A stretch of DNA of 64,000 nucleotides from Streptomyces luteogriseus (GTDB taxonomy: Bacteria; Actinomycetota; Actinomycetes; Streptomycetales; Streptomycetaceae). Below the pieces are notes generated by a model. It worked only from the letters and a program-made list of their open reading frames with translations. It was not told where the DNA came from and did not search any database. The position numbers and the translations under genes were made by a program. Numbering within the stretch: position 1 is the stretch's first letter; the number at the start of each line of letters is the position of its first letter. Shown here in pieces: positions 9,589 through 19,329 of this stretch. The stretch is from NCBI RefSeq assembly GCF_014205055.1, contig NZ_JACHMS010000001.1, positions 1,054,001 through 1,118,000 of the forward strand, given 5' to 3'.

Positions 9589-11091
9589 GTGCACCGCAGA
9601 ATCATCGCGCCGGGAGCCCTGGCAGCGGCCTCTCTCCTGCTGGCGATCCCGGCATCGGCCGCCCCCCTCTCCCCCGGCGCGCCGGGTATCGGCGACCCCT
9701 ACTACCCGGCCTACGGCAACGGCGGATACGACGTCTCCCACTACGACCTCCGGCTGAAGTACCAGCCGGCCACGGACGAACTGGAGGGCACCGCGACCCT
9801 CGTGGCCCGCGCCACGCAGGACCTGACGAGCTTCAACCTGGACTTCCTGCTGGACGTCGGCGAGGTGCGGGTCAACGGGGCGAAGGCGACGTTCCGGGCC
9901 TCAGGCGAGCAGGAGCTGGAGATCACGCCGAAGACCCCGTTGGCCGAGGGCGCGCCCGTCACGGTCGTCGTGCGCTACCGCGGGGTGCCCTCGTCGAAGC
10001 AGGTCTCCGGCTTCACCAGCTGGCACCGCACCCCGGACGGGGGTGTCGCGGCGAACGAGCCCGAGGCGGCGGCGTGGTGGTTCCCCGGCAACGACCATCC
10101 GCTCGACAAGGCGACCTACGACGTCTCCGTGCTGGTCCCGGACGGCACCCAGGCCATCTCCAACGGCACGCTCCGGTCGACGAGTTCGAAGCTCGGCTGG
10201 ACCCGCTGGAACTGGCGGTCCGACAAGCCGCAGGCCACGTACCTCGCCACGCTCGCGGTCGGGAAGTTCGACATCACGACCGGCACGACCGAGAGCGGCA
10301 TCCCGGTCCTCAACGCCTACAGCAAGGATCTCGGCGCGAACGCCGGGGCGGCGCGGGCGAGCATCGAACGGACCGGGGAGATCGCGGACTGGCTGGCCGG
10401 GTACTTCGGGCCCTATCCCTACAGCGCACTCGGCGGGTACGTGCCGAACACGAACACCGGGTACGCGCTGGAGACCCAGACGCGGCCGTTCTACAGCCCG
10501 CGGCAGTTCGCCAATGGGTCGAACGTGTCGATCGTCGTCCATGAGCTGGCCCACCAGTGGTACGGCGACGCGGTGTCGCTCAAGGGCTGGAAGGACATCT
10601 GGATCAACGAGGGGTTCTCCCGGTACGCGCAGTGGCTGTGGTCCGAGCACGAGGGCGAGGGCACGGCGCAGGAACTCGCCGACCACGTCTACGCCTCGCA
10701 CCCCGCCGACGACCCGTTCTGGACGGTGAAGCCCGGCGATCCCGGCCCGGAGAACCAGTTCGACATCGCGGTCTACGACCGTGGCGCCCTGGCCGTCCAG
10801 GCGCTGCGCAACAAGATCGGCGACGAGTCGTTCTTCGCGATCCTCAAGGGCTGGCCGGCGAAGTACGCCCACGGCAACGCCTCCGTGGCGGACTTCCAGC
10901 GGTACGCGGAGGAGGTCTCGGGCAAGCCGCTGGCCGCGCTCTTCGACACGTGGCTGTTCCAGCCGTCGAAGCCGGGGGTGTCGGCGGCCCGGGCCGCGGC
11001 GGTGGCGAAGGGGGCCAAGGGGGCCGAGAGCGTGTCCCAGCCCAGGTCGTGGAAGCGGATCGCGGCAACCAACGGGGTGCACGGGCACTGA
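9589..11091 (+). CDS. Secreted M1-family zinc aminopeptidase
   Basis: GTG 9589 is preferred because GGAG lies six bases upstream; an in-frame TTG at 9577 has no ribosome site. The 500-residue product has a signal peptide (IIAPGALAAASLLLAIPASAA). The N-terminal beta-saddle domain is followed by the gluzincin catalytic domain: HELAH at residues 318-322 and the third zinc ligand Glu341 in INEGFSRY, giving HEXXH-X18-E. The usual GAMEN recognition motif is replaced by GYALETQ, common in short secreted M1 enzymes. It lacks the C-terminal ERAP-like domain of PepN, so it is a short two-domain form. It is divergent from the S15/M14 operon; 9377-9588 holds both promoters. Confidence 0.9.
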   Translation: MHRRIIAPGALAAASLLLAIPASAAPLSPGAPGIGDPYYPAYGNGGYDVSHYDLRLKYQPATDELEGTATLVARATQDLTSFNLDFLLDVGEVRVNGAKATFRASGEQELEITPKTPLAEGAPVTVVVRYRGVPSSKQVSGFTSWHRTPDGGVAANEPEAAAWWFPGNDHPLDKATYDVSVLVPDGTQAISNGTLRSTSSKLGWTRWNWRSDKPQATYLATLAVGKFDITTGTTESGIPVLNAYSKDLGANAGAARASIERTGEIADWLAGYFGPYPYSALGGYVPNTNTGYALETQTRPFYSPRQFANGSNVSIVVHELAHQWYGDAVSLKGWKDIWINEGFSRYAQWLWSEHEGEGTAQELADHVYASHPADDPFWTVKPGDPGPENQFDIAVYDRGALAVQALRNKIGDESFFAILKGWPAKYAHGNASVADFQRYAEEVSGKPLAALFDTWLFQPSKPGVSAARAAAVAKGAKGAESVSQPRSWKRIAATNGVHGH

Positions 11092-11303
11092 CATCCGCGG
11101 ACCGTGCGCGCCCCGCCGACGGGGAGCCCGCCGCAGGGGGCGGTCCGGCGCGCCCCTGCTGCGGGCGGTCTCCAGCGCGAAGACGGCGTCGATGTGCTGC
11201 CCCGTCAGGGTGACGCCCGGCCTGCCGAACGCGACCCCGCCCTCTACGGTGGGCCCATACGCCGTGGCGTGTGAGGGCGAGGCCGCTGACGAGGGAGCCG
11301 GAC

Positions 11304-12191
11304 GTGCGGAAGCTGGCGGTCGTCGAGGCACCCTCCGTGCTCGGGCTGCGCCCCACGGGGGTCGAGGACCTGCCCGCGGCGCTCCTCGGGGCAGGGCTGG
11401 CCGAGGGGCTCGGGGCGCGGCGCGCGGGCCGGGTCGAGCCGCCCCCGTACGACTCCGAGCGGGACCCGGCGACGGGGCTGCTGAACCCGGGCGGCATCGC
11501 CGGGTACTCCGTCGCGCTGGCCGACACCGTGGGCGATGTCCTCGACCACGGCCGGTTCCCCGTCGTCCTGGGCGGTGACTGCAGCGTGCTGCTCGGCACC
11601 CTGCTGGCACTGCGCCGCCGGGACCGGCACGGTCTGCTGTTCCTGGACGGGCACACCGACTTCTACCAGCCGTCGGCGGAGCCCGCCGGCGAGGTGGCCT
11701 CCATGGAGCTCGCCCTGGCCACCGGGCGCGGCCCGCGGGTGCTGGCCGACCTGGAGGGCCGGGGCCCGCTCGTGCGGGACGAGGACGTCGTCGCCCTGGG
11801 GTTCCGCGACGCGGAGGAGTCCGCGGGGTACGGGATGCAGCCGCTGCCGCCCGCGCTGCACGCGATGGAACTGCACACGGTGCGCGCCCTGGGGGCTGCC
11901 GAGGCGGCCCGGCGCGCCGTCCGGGTGCTGACCGGTGACGGCACGGGCGCCGGGTACTGGATCCATCTCGACGTCGACGTGCTGGACGACGCGGTCATGC
12001 CGGCCGTCGACCACCGGCAGCCGGACGGCCTGACCTGGCAGGAGCTGGAGACCGTCCTGCGCGCGGCGCTGACGGGCGGCGGGGCGGCGGGCCTCACCGT
12101 GGCGATCTTCAACCCCAGCCTGGACCCCGACGGCACCCTCGCGCAGCGCCTCGTCGACTGCCTGGTCAGGGCGTTCGACAGCCAGGGCTGA
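11304..12191 (+). CDS. Arginase/agmatinase family ureohydrolase
   Basis: GTG 11304 is chosen over upstream GTG codons because GAGGGAG lies seven bases before it; this gives 295 residues, typical for the family. The binuclear manganese site is recognisable: GGDCSVLLG, DGHTDFY (the DxHxD ligand motif with Gly in place of Ala) and HLDVDVLDDAVMPAVD. A GGIAGYSVAL element and C-terminal ENNPSLDPDG-like sequence (FNPSLDPDGTLA) also fit. The substrate could be arginine, agmatine, formiminoglutamate or a guanidino acid; sequence does not decide. It sits between the M1 peptidase and a convergent amino-acid permease, suggesting amino-acid catabolism. 11092-11303 shows no gene. Confidence 0.85.
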   Translation: MRKLAVVEAPSVLGLRPTGVEDLPAALLGAGLAEGLGARRAGRVEPPPYDSERDPATGLLNPGGIAGYSVALADTVGDVLDHGRFPVVLGGDCSVLLGTLLALRRRDRHGLLFLDGHTDFYQPSAEPAGEVASMELALATGRGPRVLADLEGRGPLVRDEDVVALGFRDAEESAGYGMQPLPPALHAMELHTVRALGAAEAARRAVRVLTGDGTGAGYWIHLDVDVLDDAVMPAVDHRQPDGLTWQELETVLRAALTGGGAAGLTVAIFNPSLDPDGTLAQRLVDCLVRAFDSQG

Positions 12192-12233
12192 GCCGCCGCT
12201 GTTCCGCGTCGGGACCCGACAGGCCGCGATCCG

Positions 12234-13700
12234 CTACTTCGTCAGCCGCGACAGCTCCTGGTCCGCCGTCCGGGAGACCCGGCGCCGGACGCCGAACCAG
12301 CCCGCGACCAGCATGGCCGCGATCAGCGGGATGAGGAGGAGGGTCTTGCGGCCGACCTCGGGGTCGTTCCACATCATGCCGAGGCAGGCCAGCAGGAAGG
12401 CGATCGTGGTGATCTCCGTGACCGGGCTGAAGGGGAGGCGGAAGGAGGGGCGGGTGACCTCGCCGGCCTTGGCGCGGCGGACGAAGACCAGGTGGCAGAC
12501 CATGATGATCACCCAGGTGCTGATGATGCCGAGGGAGGCCACGTTCAGCACGATCTCGAAGGCCTGGGCCGGAACGAGGAAGTTCAGGCCGACGCCGAGC
12601 ACACACACCCCGCAGGTCAGCAGGATGCCGCCGTAGGGGACCTGGCTGCGGTTCATGCGCGCGGTGAACTTCGGGGCGGAGCCCGCCATCGCCATGGACC
12701 GCAGGATGCGGCCCGTGGAGTAGAGGCCGGAGTTGAGGGAGGACATGGCGGCCGTCAGGACCACCAGGTTCATCACGTCGCCCGCGGCCGGGACGCCGAT
12801 CTTCGACAGGACCGTGACGAAGGGGCTCTGGTCGGCCGAGTAGACCGAGCCGGGGAGAAGGAGGGCGAGCAGGACGACCGAGCCCACGTAGAAGAGGCCC
12901 ACCCGCCACATGATCGAGTTCACCGCGCGCGGGACGACCTTCTCCGGCTCGGCGGTCTCGCCCGCGGCGACACCGACCAGCTCCAGCGCGGCGTAGGCGA
13001 AGATCACGCCCTGCATGACCAGGACGACGGGCATCATGCCGTGCGGGAAGACGCCGCCGTTGTCGGTGATGACGCCCAGGCCCGGCGTCTGGCCGCCCAC
13101 CTCGTGCTGCGTGGCGAGCAGGAAGATGCCGATGAGCATGAACCCGACGAGCGTGGCGACCTTGATGATCGCGAACCAGAACTCCATCTCGCCGAAGATC
13201 TTCACCGAGATCAGGTTCACGGCCAGGACCACCGCGAGGGCGACCAGGGCCAGCACCCACTGCGGGATGTCGGTGAACAGGCTCCAGTAGTGCGTGTAGA
13301 GCGCGATCGCGGTGATGTCGGCGATGCCGGTGGTCGACCAGTTCAGGAAGTACATCCAGCCGGCGATGTACGCGCCCTTCTCGCCGAGGAACTCGCGCGC
13401 GTACGACACGAAGGAGCCCGAGGAGGGGCGGTAGAGCACGAGCTCGCCGAGGGCCCGGACCACGAAGAAGGCGAAGATGCCGCAGACCAGGTAGGCGATC
13501 GCCAGCGCCGGGCCCGCGTTGTGGAGGCGGCCGCCCGCGCCCAGGAAGAGTCCGGTGCCGATCGCGCCTCCGATGGCGATCATGTTGACGTGGCGGGCCT
13601 TGAGGTCCTTGCTGTAGCCGGCGTCGCCCGCGTCCGCGGGCACTGCGGCCGCATCGGTACGCGGCGTGGCCGCAGCCGTGTTCACGGCGTCCTTGCTCAC
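12234..13700 (-). CDS. APC-superfamily amino-acid permease (L-asparagine/GABA permease type)
   Basis: A 488-residue inner-membrane transporter with about twelve hydrophobic segments. The first helix motif HVNMIAIGGAIGTGLFLGAG is the diagnostic GIGTGLF element of the amino-acid transporter family, and VRALGELVLYRPSSGSFVSYAREF is the conserved TM3 loop. The closest named families in my memory are AnsP and GabP/CycA; the substrate is uncertain. The hydrophilic Ala/Asp-rich N-tail is about 30 residues long. Divergent from the MerR gene across 219 bases, so MerR control of the permease is possible. Confidence 0.9.
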   Translation of the reverse strand: MSKDAVNTAAATPRTDAAAVPADAGDAGYSKDLKARHVNMIAIGGAIGTGLFLGAGGRLHNAGPALAIAYLVCGIFAFFVVRALGELVLYRPSSGSFVSYAREFLGEKGAYIAGWMYFLNWSTTGIADITAIALYTHYWSLFTDIPQWVLALVALAVVLAVNLISVKIFGEMEFWFAIIKVATLVGFMLIGIFLLATQHEVGGQTPGLGVITDNGGVFPHGMMPVVLVMQGVIFAYAALELVGVAAGETAEPEKVVPRAVNSIMWRVGLFYVGSVVLLALLLPGSVYSADQSPFVTVLSKIGVPAAGDVMNLVVLTAAMSSLNSGLYSTGRILRSMAMAGSAPKFTARMNRSQVPYGGILLTCGVCVLGVGLNFLVPAQAFEIVLNVASLGIISTWVIIMVCHLVFVRRAKAGEVTRPSFRLPFSPVTEITTIAFLLACLGMMWNDPEVGRKTLLLIPLIAAMLVAGWFGVRRRVSRTADQELSRLTK

Positions 13701-13883
13701 GGTGGATCCACTTCTTTGGTGCGCCCGAGCGGGTCGCGCTCGGCTTCCGGACGTACATAAGGTCTGGGCCCTCTGTCAGGGCACAGACCAAGGGGCCACC
13801 TTCCCCCGCCCTGCGCGGCTCACGCGATGGCACACGTCACAGAGCGCTACTTCTCACAGGGCCTTCACGTTCGGCGCCGGAGG

Positions 13884-13919
13884 TTTCACAGCACTGGTGA
13901 GACAGCGATACTGCTGCAC
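13884..13919 (+). promoter_or_regulatory. Promoter of the MerR gene, apparently leaderless
   Basis: A -35-like TTTCAC at 13884-13889 and GATACT at 13907-13912 are 17 bases apart. The -10 box ends seven bases before the ATG at 13920. No Shine-Dalgarno sequence precedes the ATG, which fits transcription starting at the start codon. Confidence 0.45.
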
Positions 13920-14642
13920 ATGACGACCGACGCCGAGGAGCCGACCCTCACGATCGACGAGCTGGCCGCCCGGACCGGCGTCACGGTGCGCACGGTCCGC
14001 TTCTACGGCACCAAGGGGCTGCTGCCGCCGCCCGTGCTCGGTCCGCGGCGCGTGGGGCACTACGGGCGTGAGCATCTCGCCCGGCTCGCGCTGATCGAGG
14101 AGTTGCAGCAGCAGGGCATGACGCTGGCCGGCATCGAGCGCTACCTGCGGCAGCTGCCGCCGGACCTGAGCGCGCACGACCTAGCCATCCACCGGGCGGT
14201 GGTGGCCTCCTGGGCGCCGGAGACCGTCGAGACGGTCACCCGGGCGGAGCTGGAGCGGCGGGCCGGACGGCCGCTGGGCGAGGAGGACGTCGAGCGGCTC
14301 GTCGCGATGGGCGTGGTCCGGCCCGCGGACGACGGGTACCAGGCCGACCTCGGTCTGCTCCGGCTCGGCGCCGGGCTGCTGGACGTGCCGCTCTCCCAGG
14401 AGGCGATCTTCGCGGCGCGCAAGGTCCTCATCGAACACGCGCACGCCGCGGCCCGGGAGCTGTCCCAGCTCTTCCGCGGCGAGGTGGCGGAGCGCGACGC
14501 GCAGGACGTGCGCTCCTTGTCCGCGCACATGCACCCTCTGGTGGTGCAGGCGCTCCTCACCGCGTTTCAGCGGTCGCTGAAGGAAGAGCTGGGCGAGTGG
14601 CTCACCGGGCCGTCGGGCTCCGGCGGGTCAGCCGCGGGCTGA
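13920..14642 (+). CDS. MerR-family transcriptional regulator
   Basis: A 240-residue regulator. The N-terminal winged HTH of the MerR family covers about residues 9-80 (TIDELAARTGVTVRTVRFYG, then GHYGREHLARLALIEELQQQGMTLAGI). The rest is a helical effector domain without the cysteines typical of metal sensors. ATG 13920 is chosen because the preceding in-frame sequence contains a promoter and does not resemble the family. The last 15 bases overlap the end of the convergent fadB gene. Either the divergent permease or the neighbouring fatty-acid operon could be its target; nothing in the sequence decides. Confidence 0.88.
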   Translation: MTTDAEEPTLTIDELAARTGVTVRTVRFYGTKGLLPPPVLGPRRVGHYGREHLARLALIEELQQQGMTLAGIERYLRQLPPDLSAHDLAIHRAVVASWAPETVETVTRAELERRAGRPLGEEDVERLVAMGVVRPADDGYQADLGLLRLGAGLLDVPLSQEAIFAARKVLIEHAHAAARELSQLFRGEVAERDAQDVRSLSAHMHPLVVQALLTAFQRSLKEELGEWLTGPSGSGGSAAG

Positions 14643-16814
14643 GTCGCTGAACCGCTCCCCCTTCTCCGCCTTCTCCACCAGCAGCGCGGGCGGCGCGAAG
14701 CGCTCCCCGTACTGCTCGGCGAGTTCACGCGCGCGTGCCACGAAGCCGGGCAGGCCACCTTCGTAGCCGTTGATGTACTGGAGCACGCCGCCGGTCCAGC
14801 CCGGGAAGCCGATGCCGAAGATGGAGCCGATGTTGGCGTCGGCGACGGACGTCAGCACGCCCTCCTCCAGCAGCCGGACGGTGTCCAGCGCCTCGGAGAA
14901 CAGCATGCGCTCCTGCATGTCCCGGAACGGGATCCGATACCCCGGCTTGGTGTAGTGCTCGCGCAGTCCGGGCCACAGACCGGTGCGCTTGCCGTCGTCG
15001 CCGTAGTCGTAGAAGCCGCCGCCTCCGCTGCGGCCGGTGCGGCCGAACTCGTCGACCATGCGGTCGATGACGGCTTCCGCCGGGTGGGCCGTCCAGGTGC
15101 CGCCCGCCTCCTCGACCGCGCGCTTCGTCTCGGCCCGGATCTTGCGGGGCAGGGTCAGCGTCAGTTCGTCCATCAGGGACAGCACCTTGGCCGGGTAGCC
15201 GGCCTGGGCCGCGGCCTGCTCGACCGAGGCGGGCTCGATGCCCTCGCCGACCATGGCGACGCCCTCGTTGATGAAGTGGCCGATGACGCGCGAGGTGAAG
15301 AAGCCGCGCGAGTCGTTGACGACGATGGGGGTCTTGTTGATCTGACGGACCAGGTCGAAGGCGCGGGCCAGGGCCTCCTCGCCGGTGCGCTCGCCCTTGA
15401 TGATCTCGACGAGCGGCATCCTGTCGACGGGCGAGAAGAAGTGCAGGCCGATGAAGTCGCCCTGGCGCTCCACGCCTTCGGCGAGGGCGGTGATGGGCAG
15501 GGTGGAGGTGTTGGAGCAGAGCAGCGCGTCGGGCTCCACGACGTGCTGGATCTCCTGGAAGACCTTGTGCTTGAGCGACGTGTCCTCGAAGACGGCCTCG
15601 ATGACGGCGTCGCAGCCGGCCAGGTCCTGCGCCTCGGCGGTGGGGGTGATGCGGGCGAGCAGCGCGTCGGCCTTCTCCTGGGTCGTACGGCCCTTGGAGA
15701 CGGCCTTGGCGCACAGCTTCTCGGAGTAGCCCTTGCCCTTGAGGGCCGCCTCCAGCGAGACGTCCTTCAGGACGACGTCGATGCCGGCGCGGGCGCAGGA
15801 GTAGGCGATGCCGGCGCCCATCATCCCGGCGCCGAGGACGGCGACCTTGCGGACCTTGCGGGGCTCGATGCCCTGGGGGCGGTTGGCGCCGGAGTTGACG
15901 GCCTGGAGGTCGAAGAAGAAGGCCTGGATCATGTTCTTCGAGGTCTGGCCGGCCGCGAGGTCCACGAAGTAGCGGGCCTCGATGACCTGGGCGGTCTCGA
16001 AGTCGACCTGGGAGCCCTCGACGGCGGCGGCGAGGATGTTGCGCGGGGCCGGGTAGGGCGCGCCGTTCGTCTGCTTGCGCAGGCTGGCGGGGAAGGCGGG
16101 CAGGTTCGCGGCGAACTTGGGGTTGGCCGGCGTGCCGCCCGGGATGCGGTAGCCGGGCTTGTCCCAGGGCTGCTGGGACTCGGGGTTGGCGTCGATGAAG
16201 GCGCGGGCCTTGGCGAGCATGTCCTCCCGGCTGTCGGCCACCTCGTCGACGAGGCCGTTCTCCAGGGCGCGGCGCGGGCTGTACTGGGTGCCCTGGAGGA
16301 GGACCTTCAGCAGGGCGTCGGCGATGCCGAGCATGCGGACGGTGCGGACGACGCCGCCGCCTCCGGGGAGCAGACCGAGGGTGACCTCGGGGCAGCCGAC
16401 CTTGGAGCCGGGCGCGTCGAGCGCGACGCGGTGGTGGCAGGCGAGGGCGATCTCGTAGCCGCCGCCGAGGGCCGCGCCGTTGAGGGCGGCGACGACGGGC
16501 TTGCCGAGGGTCTCGATGCGGCGCAGGTTCCGCTTGATGGCCATGCCGCCGTCGAACAGCTCCTGGGCCGTCTCGGGCGTGACGCGGATGAGGTCGCGCA
16601 GGTCGCCGCCGGCGAAGAAGGTCTTCTTCGCGGAGGTGATGATGACGCCCCGGATGGAGTCCTTCTCGGCCTCCAGACGGTCGGTGACGGCGGCGAGGGA
16701 GTCGCGGAACGCCTGGTTCATGGTGTTCGCGGACTGGTTCGGGTCGTCGATGACGAGGGTGACGAGGCCGGTGCGGTCCTGTTCCCAGCGGATGGTGGTG
16801 GACTCAGTGCTCAT
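14628..16814 (-). CDS. fadB: Multifunctional fatty-acid oxidation protein (enoyl-CoA hydratase / 3-hydroxyacyl-CoA dehydrogenase)
   Basis: A 728-residue fusion catalysing two steps of beta-oxidation. Residues 1 to about 190 form a crotonase domain (FFAGGDLRDL oxyanion element; NGAALGGGYEIALACHHRVAL). From about 310 the NAD-binding domain begins (VAVLGAGMMGAGIAYSCARAG), with the catalytic histidine in IGLHFFSPVDRMPLVE. The C-terminal dehydrogenase domains follow (DSRGFFTSRVIGHFINEG and GRSGGGGFYDY). Length matches FadB/FadJ subunits. It is last in the operon caiB-like, fadA, fadB, with 34 bases after fadA, and FadA should be its thiolase partner in a trifunctional complex. Confidence 0.95.
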   Translation of the reverse strand: MSTESTTIRWEQDRTGLVTLVIDDPNQSANTMNQAFRDSLAAVTDRLEAEKDSIRGVIITSAKKTFFAGGDLRDLIRVTPETAQELFDGGMAIKRNLRRIETLGKPVVAALNGAALGGGYEIALACHHRVALDAPGSKVGCPEVTLGLLPGGGGVVRTVRMLGIADALLKVLLQGTQYSPRRALENGLVDEVADSREDMLAKARAFIDANPESQQPWDKPGYRIPGGTPANPKFAANLPAFPASLRKQTNGAPYPAPRNILAAAVEGSQVDFETAQVIEARYFVDLAAGQTSKNMIQAFFFDLQAVNSGANRPQGIEPRKVRKVAVLGAGMMGAGIAYSCARAGIDVVLKDVSLEAALKGKGYSEKLCAKAVSKGRTTQEKADALLARITPTAEAQDLAGCDAVIEAVFEDTSLKHKVFQEIQHVVEPDALLCSNTSTLPITALAEGVERQGDFIGLHFFSPVDRMPLVEIIKGERTGEEALARAFDLVRQINKTPIVVNDSRGFFTSRVIGHFINEGVAMVGEGIEPASVEQAAAQAGYPAKVLSLMDELTLTLPRKIRAETKRAVEEAGGTWTAHPAEAVIDRMVDEFGRTGRSGGGGFYDYGDDGKRTGLWPGLREHYTKPGYRIPFRDMQERMLFSEALDTVRLLEEGVLTSVADANIGSIFGIGFPGWTGGVLQYINGYEGGLPGFVARARELAEQYGERFAPPALLVEKAEKGERFSDSARG

Positions 16815-16848
16815 GTGGAGGTGCTCCGTGTGATCCGTCGGGAGGGGG

Positions 16849-18063
16849 TCAGATGCGCTCGACGATCGTGGCGACGCCCATGCCGCCGCCGACGCACAGC
16901 GTGGCGAGGCCGTAGCGCTTGTCCTGGCGCTCGAGTTCGTCGACGAGGGTGCCGAGGATCATCGCGCCGGTCGCGCCGAGGGGATGGCCGAGCGCGATCG
17001 CGCCGCCGTTGACGTTGACCTTGTCCAGGGACAGGCCCATGTCCTTCACGAAGCGCAGCACGACCGCCGCGAACGCCTCGTTGATCTCGACGAGGTCGAT
17101 GTCGTCGATGGTCAGTCCGGCCTTGGCGAGGGCCTTGCGGGTGGCGGGGGCGGGGCCGGTGAGCATGATGGTCGGCTCGGAGCCGGAGACGGCGGCGGAG
17201 ACGATCCGCGCGCGGGGCGTGAGGCCGTAGCGCTCGCCGACCTCCTTGGAGCCGATCGCGACGAGTGAGGCGCCGTCGACGATGCCGGAGGAGTTGCCCG
17301 CGTGGTGGACGTGGTCGATCTTCTCCACCCAGTGGTACTGCTGGAGGGCCACCGCGTCGAAACCGCCGAGTTCGCCGATGTCCGCGAAGGACGGCTTGAG
17401 CTTGGCCAGGGAGTCGGCGGTGGTACCGGGGCGCGGGAACTCGTCGTGGTCGAGGACGACGAGACCGCTGCGGTCCTTGACCGGGACCACGGACCTCTCG
17501 AAGCGGCCGTCCTTCATCGCGGTGGCGGCCCGCTCCTGGGAGAGGGCCGCGTACTCGTCGACGTCGCGCCGGGAGAAGCCCTCGATGGTGGCGATGAGGT
17601 CGGCGCCGATGCCCTGCGGCACGAAGTTGACCTCCAGGTTGGTCATCGGGTCGTTGAACCAGGCGCCGCCGTCGGAGGCCATCGGCACCCGGGACATCGA
17701 CTCGACACCGCCCGCGAGAACGAGGTCCTCCCAGCCGGAACGCACCTTGGCGGCGGCCAGGTTGACGGCCTCCAGACCCGAGGCACAGAAGCGGTTCTCC
17801 TGCACACCGGCGACCGTGTCGGGCAGGCCCGCGGCGATGGCTGCGATCCGGGCGATGTCGGAGCCCTGGTCGCCGACCGGCCCGACGACGCCGAGGACGA
17901 TGTCGTCGACGGCGGCCGGGTCGAGGTCCGGGAACCGGGCGCGGATCTCGTGGATGAGCCCGACGACCAGGTCGATGGGCTTGGTGCCGTGCAGGGCGCC
18001 GTTGGCCTTGCCGCGGCCGCGCGGGGTGCGGATCGCGTCGTAGACGTACGCTTCGGTGCTCAC
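16849..18063 (-). CDS. fadA: Acetyl-CoA C-acyltransferase (thiolase)
   Basis: A 404-residue thiolase that splits 3-ketoacyl-CoA with CoA. GTG 18063 is chosen because AAAGG lies seven bases upstream and the encoded N-terminus ([21 protein letters not shown]) fits thiolases. The acylated cysteine is in [16 protein letters not shown] near residue 90, the active-site HPLGATGA element near 355 and the C-terminal [13 protein letters not shown] cysteine/glycine motif near 390 are all present. Twelve bases separate it from the upstream CoA-transferase gene and 34 from fadB, so the three are an operon. Confidence 0.95.
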   Translation of the reverse strand: MSTEAYVYDAIRTPRGRGKANGALHGTKPIDLVVGLIHEIRARFPDLDPAAVDDIVLGVVGPVGDQGSDIARIAAIAAGLPDTVAGVQENRFCASGLEAVNLAAAKVRSGWEDLVLAGGVESMSRVPMASDGGAWFNDPMTNLEVNFVPQGIGADLIATIEGFSRRDVDEYAALSQERAATAMKDGRFERSVVPVKDRSGLVVLDHDEFPRPGTTADSLAKLKPSFADIGELGGFDAVALQQYHWVEKIDHVHHAGNSSGIVDGASLVAIGSKEVGERYGLTPRARIVSAAVSGSEPTIMLTGPAPATRKALAKAGLTIDDIDLVEINEAFAAVVLRFVKDMGLSLDKVNVNGGAIALGHPLGATGAMILGTLVDELERQDKRYGLATLCVGGGMGVATIVERI

Positions 18064-18074
18064 GAGGAGGCCTT

Positions 18075-19220
18075 TCACTGAGGGTTGCGGGACGACGGGA
18101 GCAGCCCGGGGACGTCCCAGTCCCGGGCGACGTCCGCCGTGTCGGCGCCCGGCCTGGCCGGACCGGTGCGGACGGAGGTCGGGGTAGCGGAGAAGCGGGG
18201 GGCCGGGGCGGGCTGGGTGATGCCGCCGTGGTCGGTGAAGGTGCCGCGGGCGGCCAGGTGCGGGTGGTGCGGGGCCTCGCGCAGTGACAGCACGGGCGCC
18301 ACGCAGGCGTCGGAGCCGTCGAAGACGGCCGTCCACTCGTCCCTCGTCCGCGCTTTGAAGCGGACGGCGATCTCTTCGCGCAGTTCGTCCCAGCGGGTGA
18401 CGTCCTTGCGCGCGTCGGCTCGGTCCTCGACGCCGAGGAGGGCGAGGAACTCCGCGTAGAACTGCGGCTCCAGGGCGCCGACTGCCATGTACCGGCCGTC
18501 GGCCGTCTCGTAGGTGCCGTAGTAGGGGCAGCCGCCGTCCAGGAGGTTGGCGCCGCGGCGATCCTGCCAGCCGCCGGCGGCGAGCATGCCGTGGATCATC
18601 GTGGCGAGATGGGCGGTGCCGTCCACGATGGCGGCGTCGACGACCTGGCCGGTGCCGGTCGCGCGGGCGTGGTGCAGGGCGGCGAGGACGCCGACGACGA
18701 GGTAGAGGGAGCCGCCGGCGTAGTCGCCGAGCAGGTTCGCGGGGACCGGCGGCGGTTCGTCCGGGCGGCCGATCATGCCGAGGGCGCCGGTGGGGGCGAT
18801 GTAGGCGATGTCGTGCCCGGCGCGCTGGGCGAGCGGGCCGTCCTGGCCCCAGCCGGTCATCCGGCCGTAGACGAGGCGCGGGTTGCGGGCGTGACAGTCC
18901 CCGGGGCCGACCCCGAGGCGCTCCGCGACGCCGGGGCGGTAGCCCTCGACCAGGACGTCGGCGCGGGCCACGAGGTCGAGCACCCGGTCCGGGCCGTCCG
19001 GGGCCTTCAGGTCGATGACGACCGAGCGCTTGTTGCGGTTGGTGACGTCGTACGCCGGGTCGATCGCGAGACCGGGGCCACCGGGCCGGTCCACGCGCAC
19101 GACGTCGGCCCCGAGGTCGGCCAGGAGCATGGCGGCGAACGGGCCGGGCCCGATGCCGGCCAGCTCGACGACGCGCACGCCGGTGAGCGGACCGTGTCCT
19201 GGCGTCCTTGCCGTGGTCAT
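18075..19220 (-). CDS. CaiB/BaiF-type CoA transferase (alpha-methylacyl-CoA racemase-like)
   Basis: A 381-residue family III CoA-transferase/racemase. ATG 19220 ([10 protein letters not shown]) is preferred over upstream starts because a G-rich ribosome site (GGGGG) lies just before it. The N-terminal [33 protein letters not shown] motif and the catalytic Asp segment are typical, as is [12 protein letters not shown]. Members either transfer CoA between carboxylic acids or epimerise 2-methylacyl-CoA, needed before beta-oxidation of branched chains or sterol side chains. Being first in an operon with fadA and fadB favours the racemase role. Confidence 0.9.
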   Translation of the reverse strand: MTTARTPGHGPLTGVRVVELAGIGPGPFAAMLLADLGADVVRVDRPGGPGLAIDPAYDVTNRNKRSVVIDLKAPDGPDRVLDLVARADVLVEGYRPGVAERLGVGPGDCHARNPRLVYGRMTGWGQDGPLAQRAGHDIAYIAPTGALGMIGRPDEPPPVPANLLGDYAGGSLYLVVGVLAALHHARATGTGQVVDAAIVDGTAHLATMIHGMLAAGGWQDRRGANLLDGGCPYYGTYETADGRYMAVGALEPQFYAEFLALLGVEDRADARKDVTRWDELREEIAVRFKARTRDEWTAVFDGSDACVAPVLSLREAPHHPHLAARGTFTDHGGITQPAPAPRFSATPTSVRTGPARPGADTADVARDWDVPGLLPSSRNPQ

Positions 19221-19267
19221 CCAGCCCCCATGCTGTGACACAACTGATGTAACACCAGTGATGCTAA

Positions 19268-19277
19268 GAACGTGTTC
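19268..19277. promoter_or_regulatory. Palindromic TetR-type operator candidate upstream of the fad operon
   Basis: GAACGTGTTC is an inverted repeat with GAAC/GTTC arms and a two-base spacer, about 48 bases upstream of the CoA-transferase start. It resembles the AACNNGTT core bound by actinobacterial lipid-catabolism TetR regulators such as mycobacterial KstR; the flanks match that motif only partly. No regulator is encoded next to it. Confidence 0.35.
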
Positions 19278-19329
19278 CACTCGGCACAAGACCTGAACGA
19301 GCAAGCGCTTAGCAATCTGCCGGACGGGG

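Noticed and set aside
14955..17012. Long plus-strand frame opposite fadB
   Set aside because: Antisense shadow of fadB with biased Gly/Asp/Val composition.
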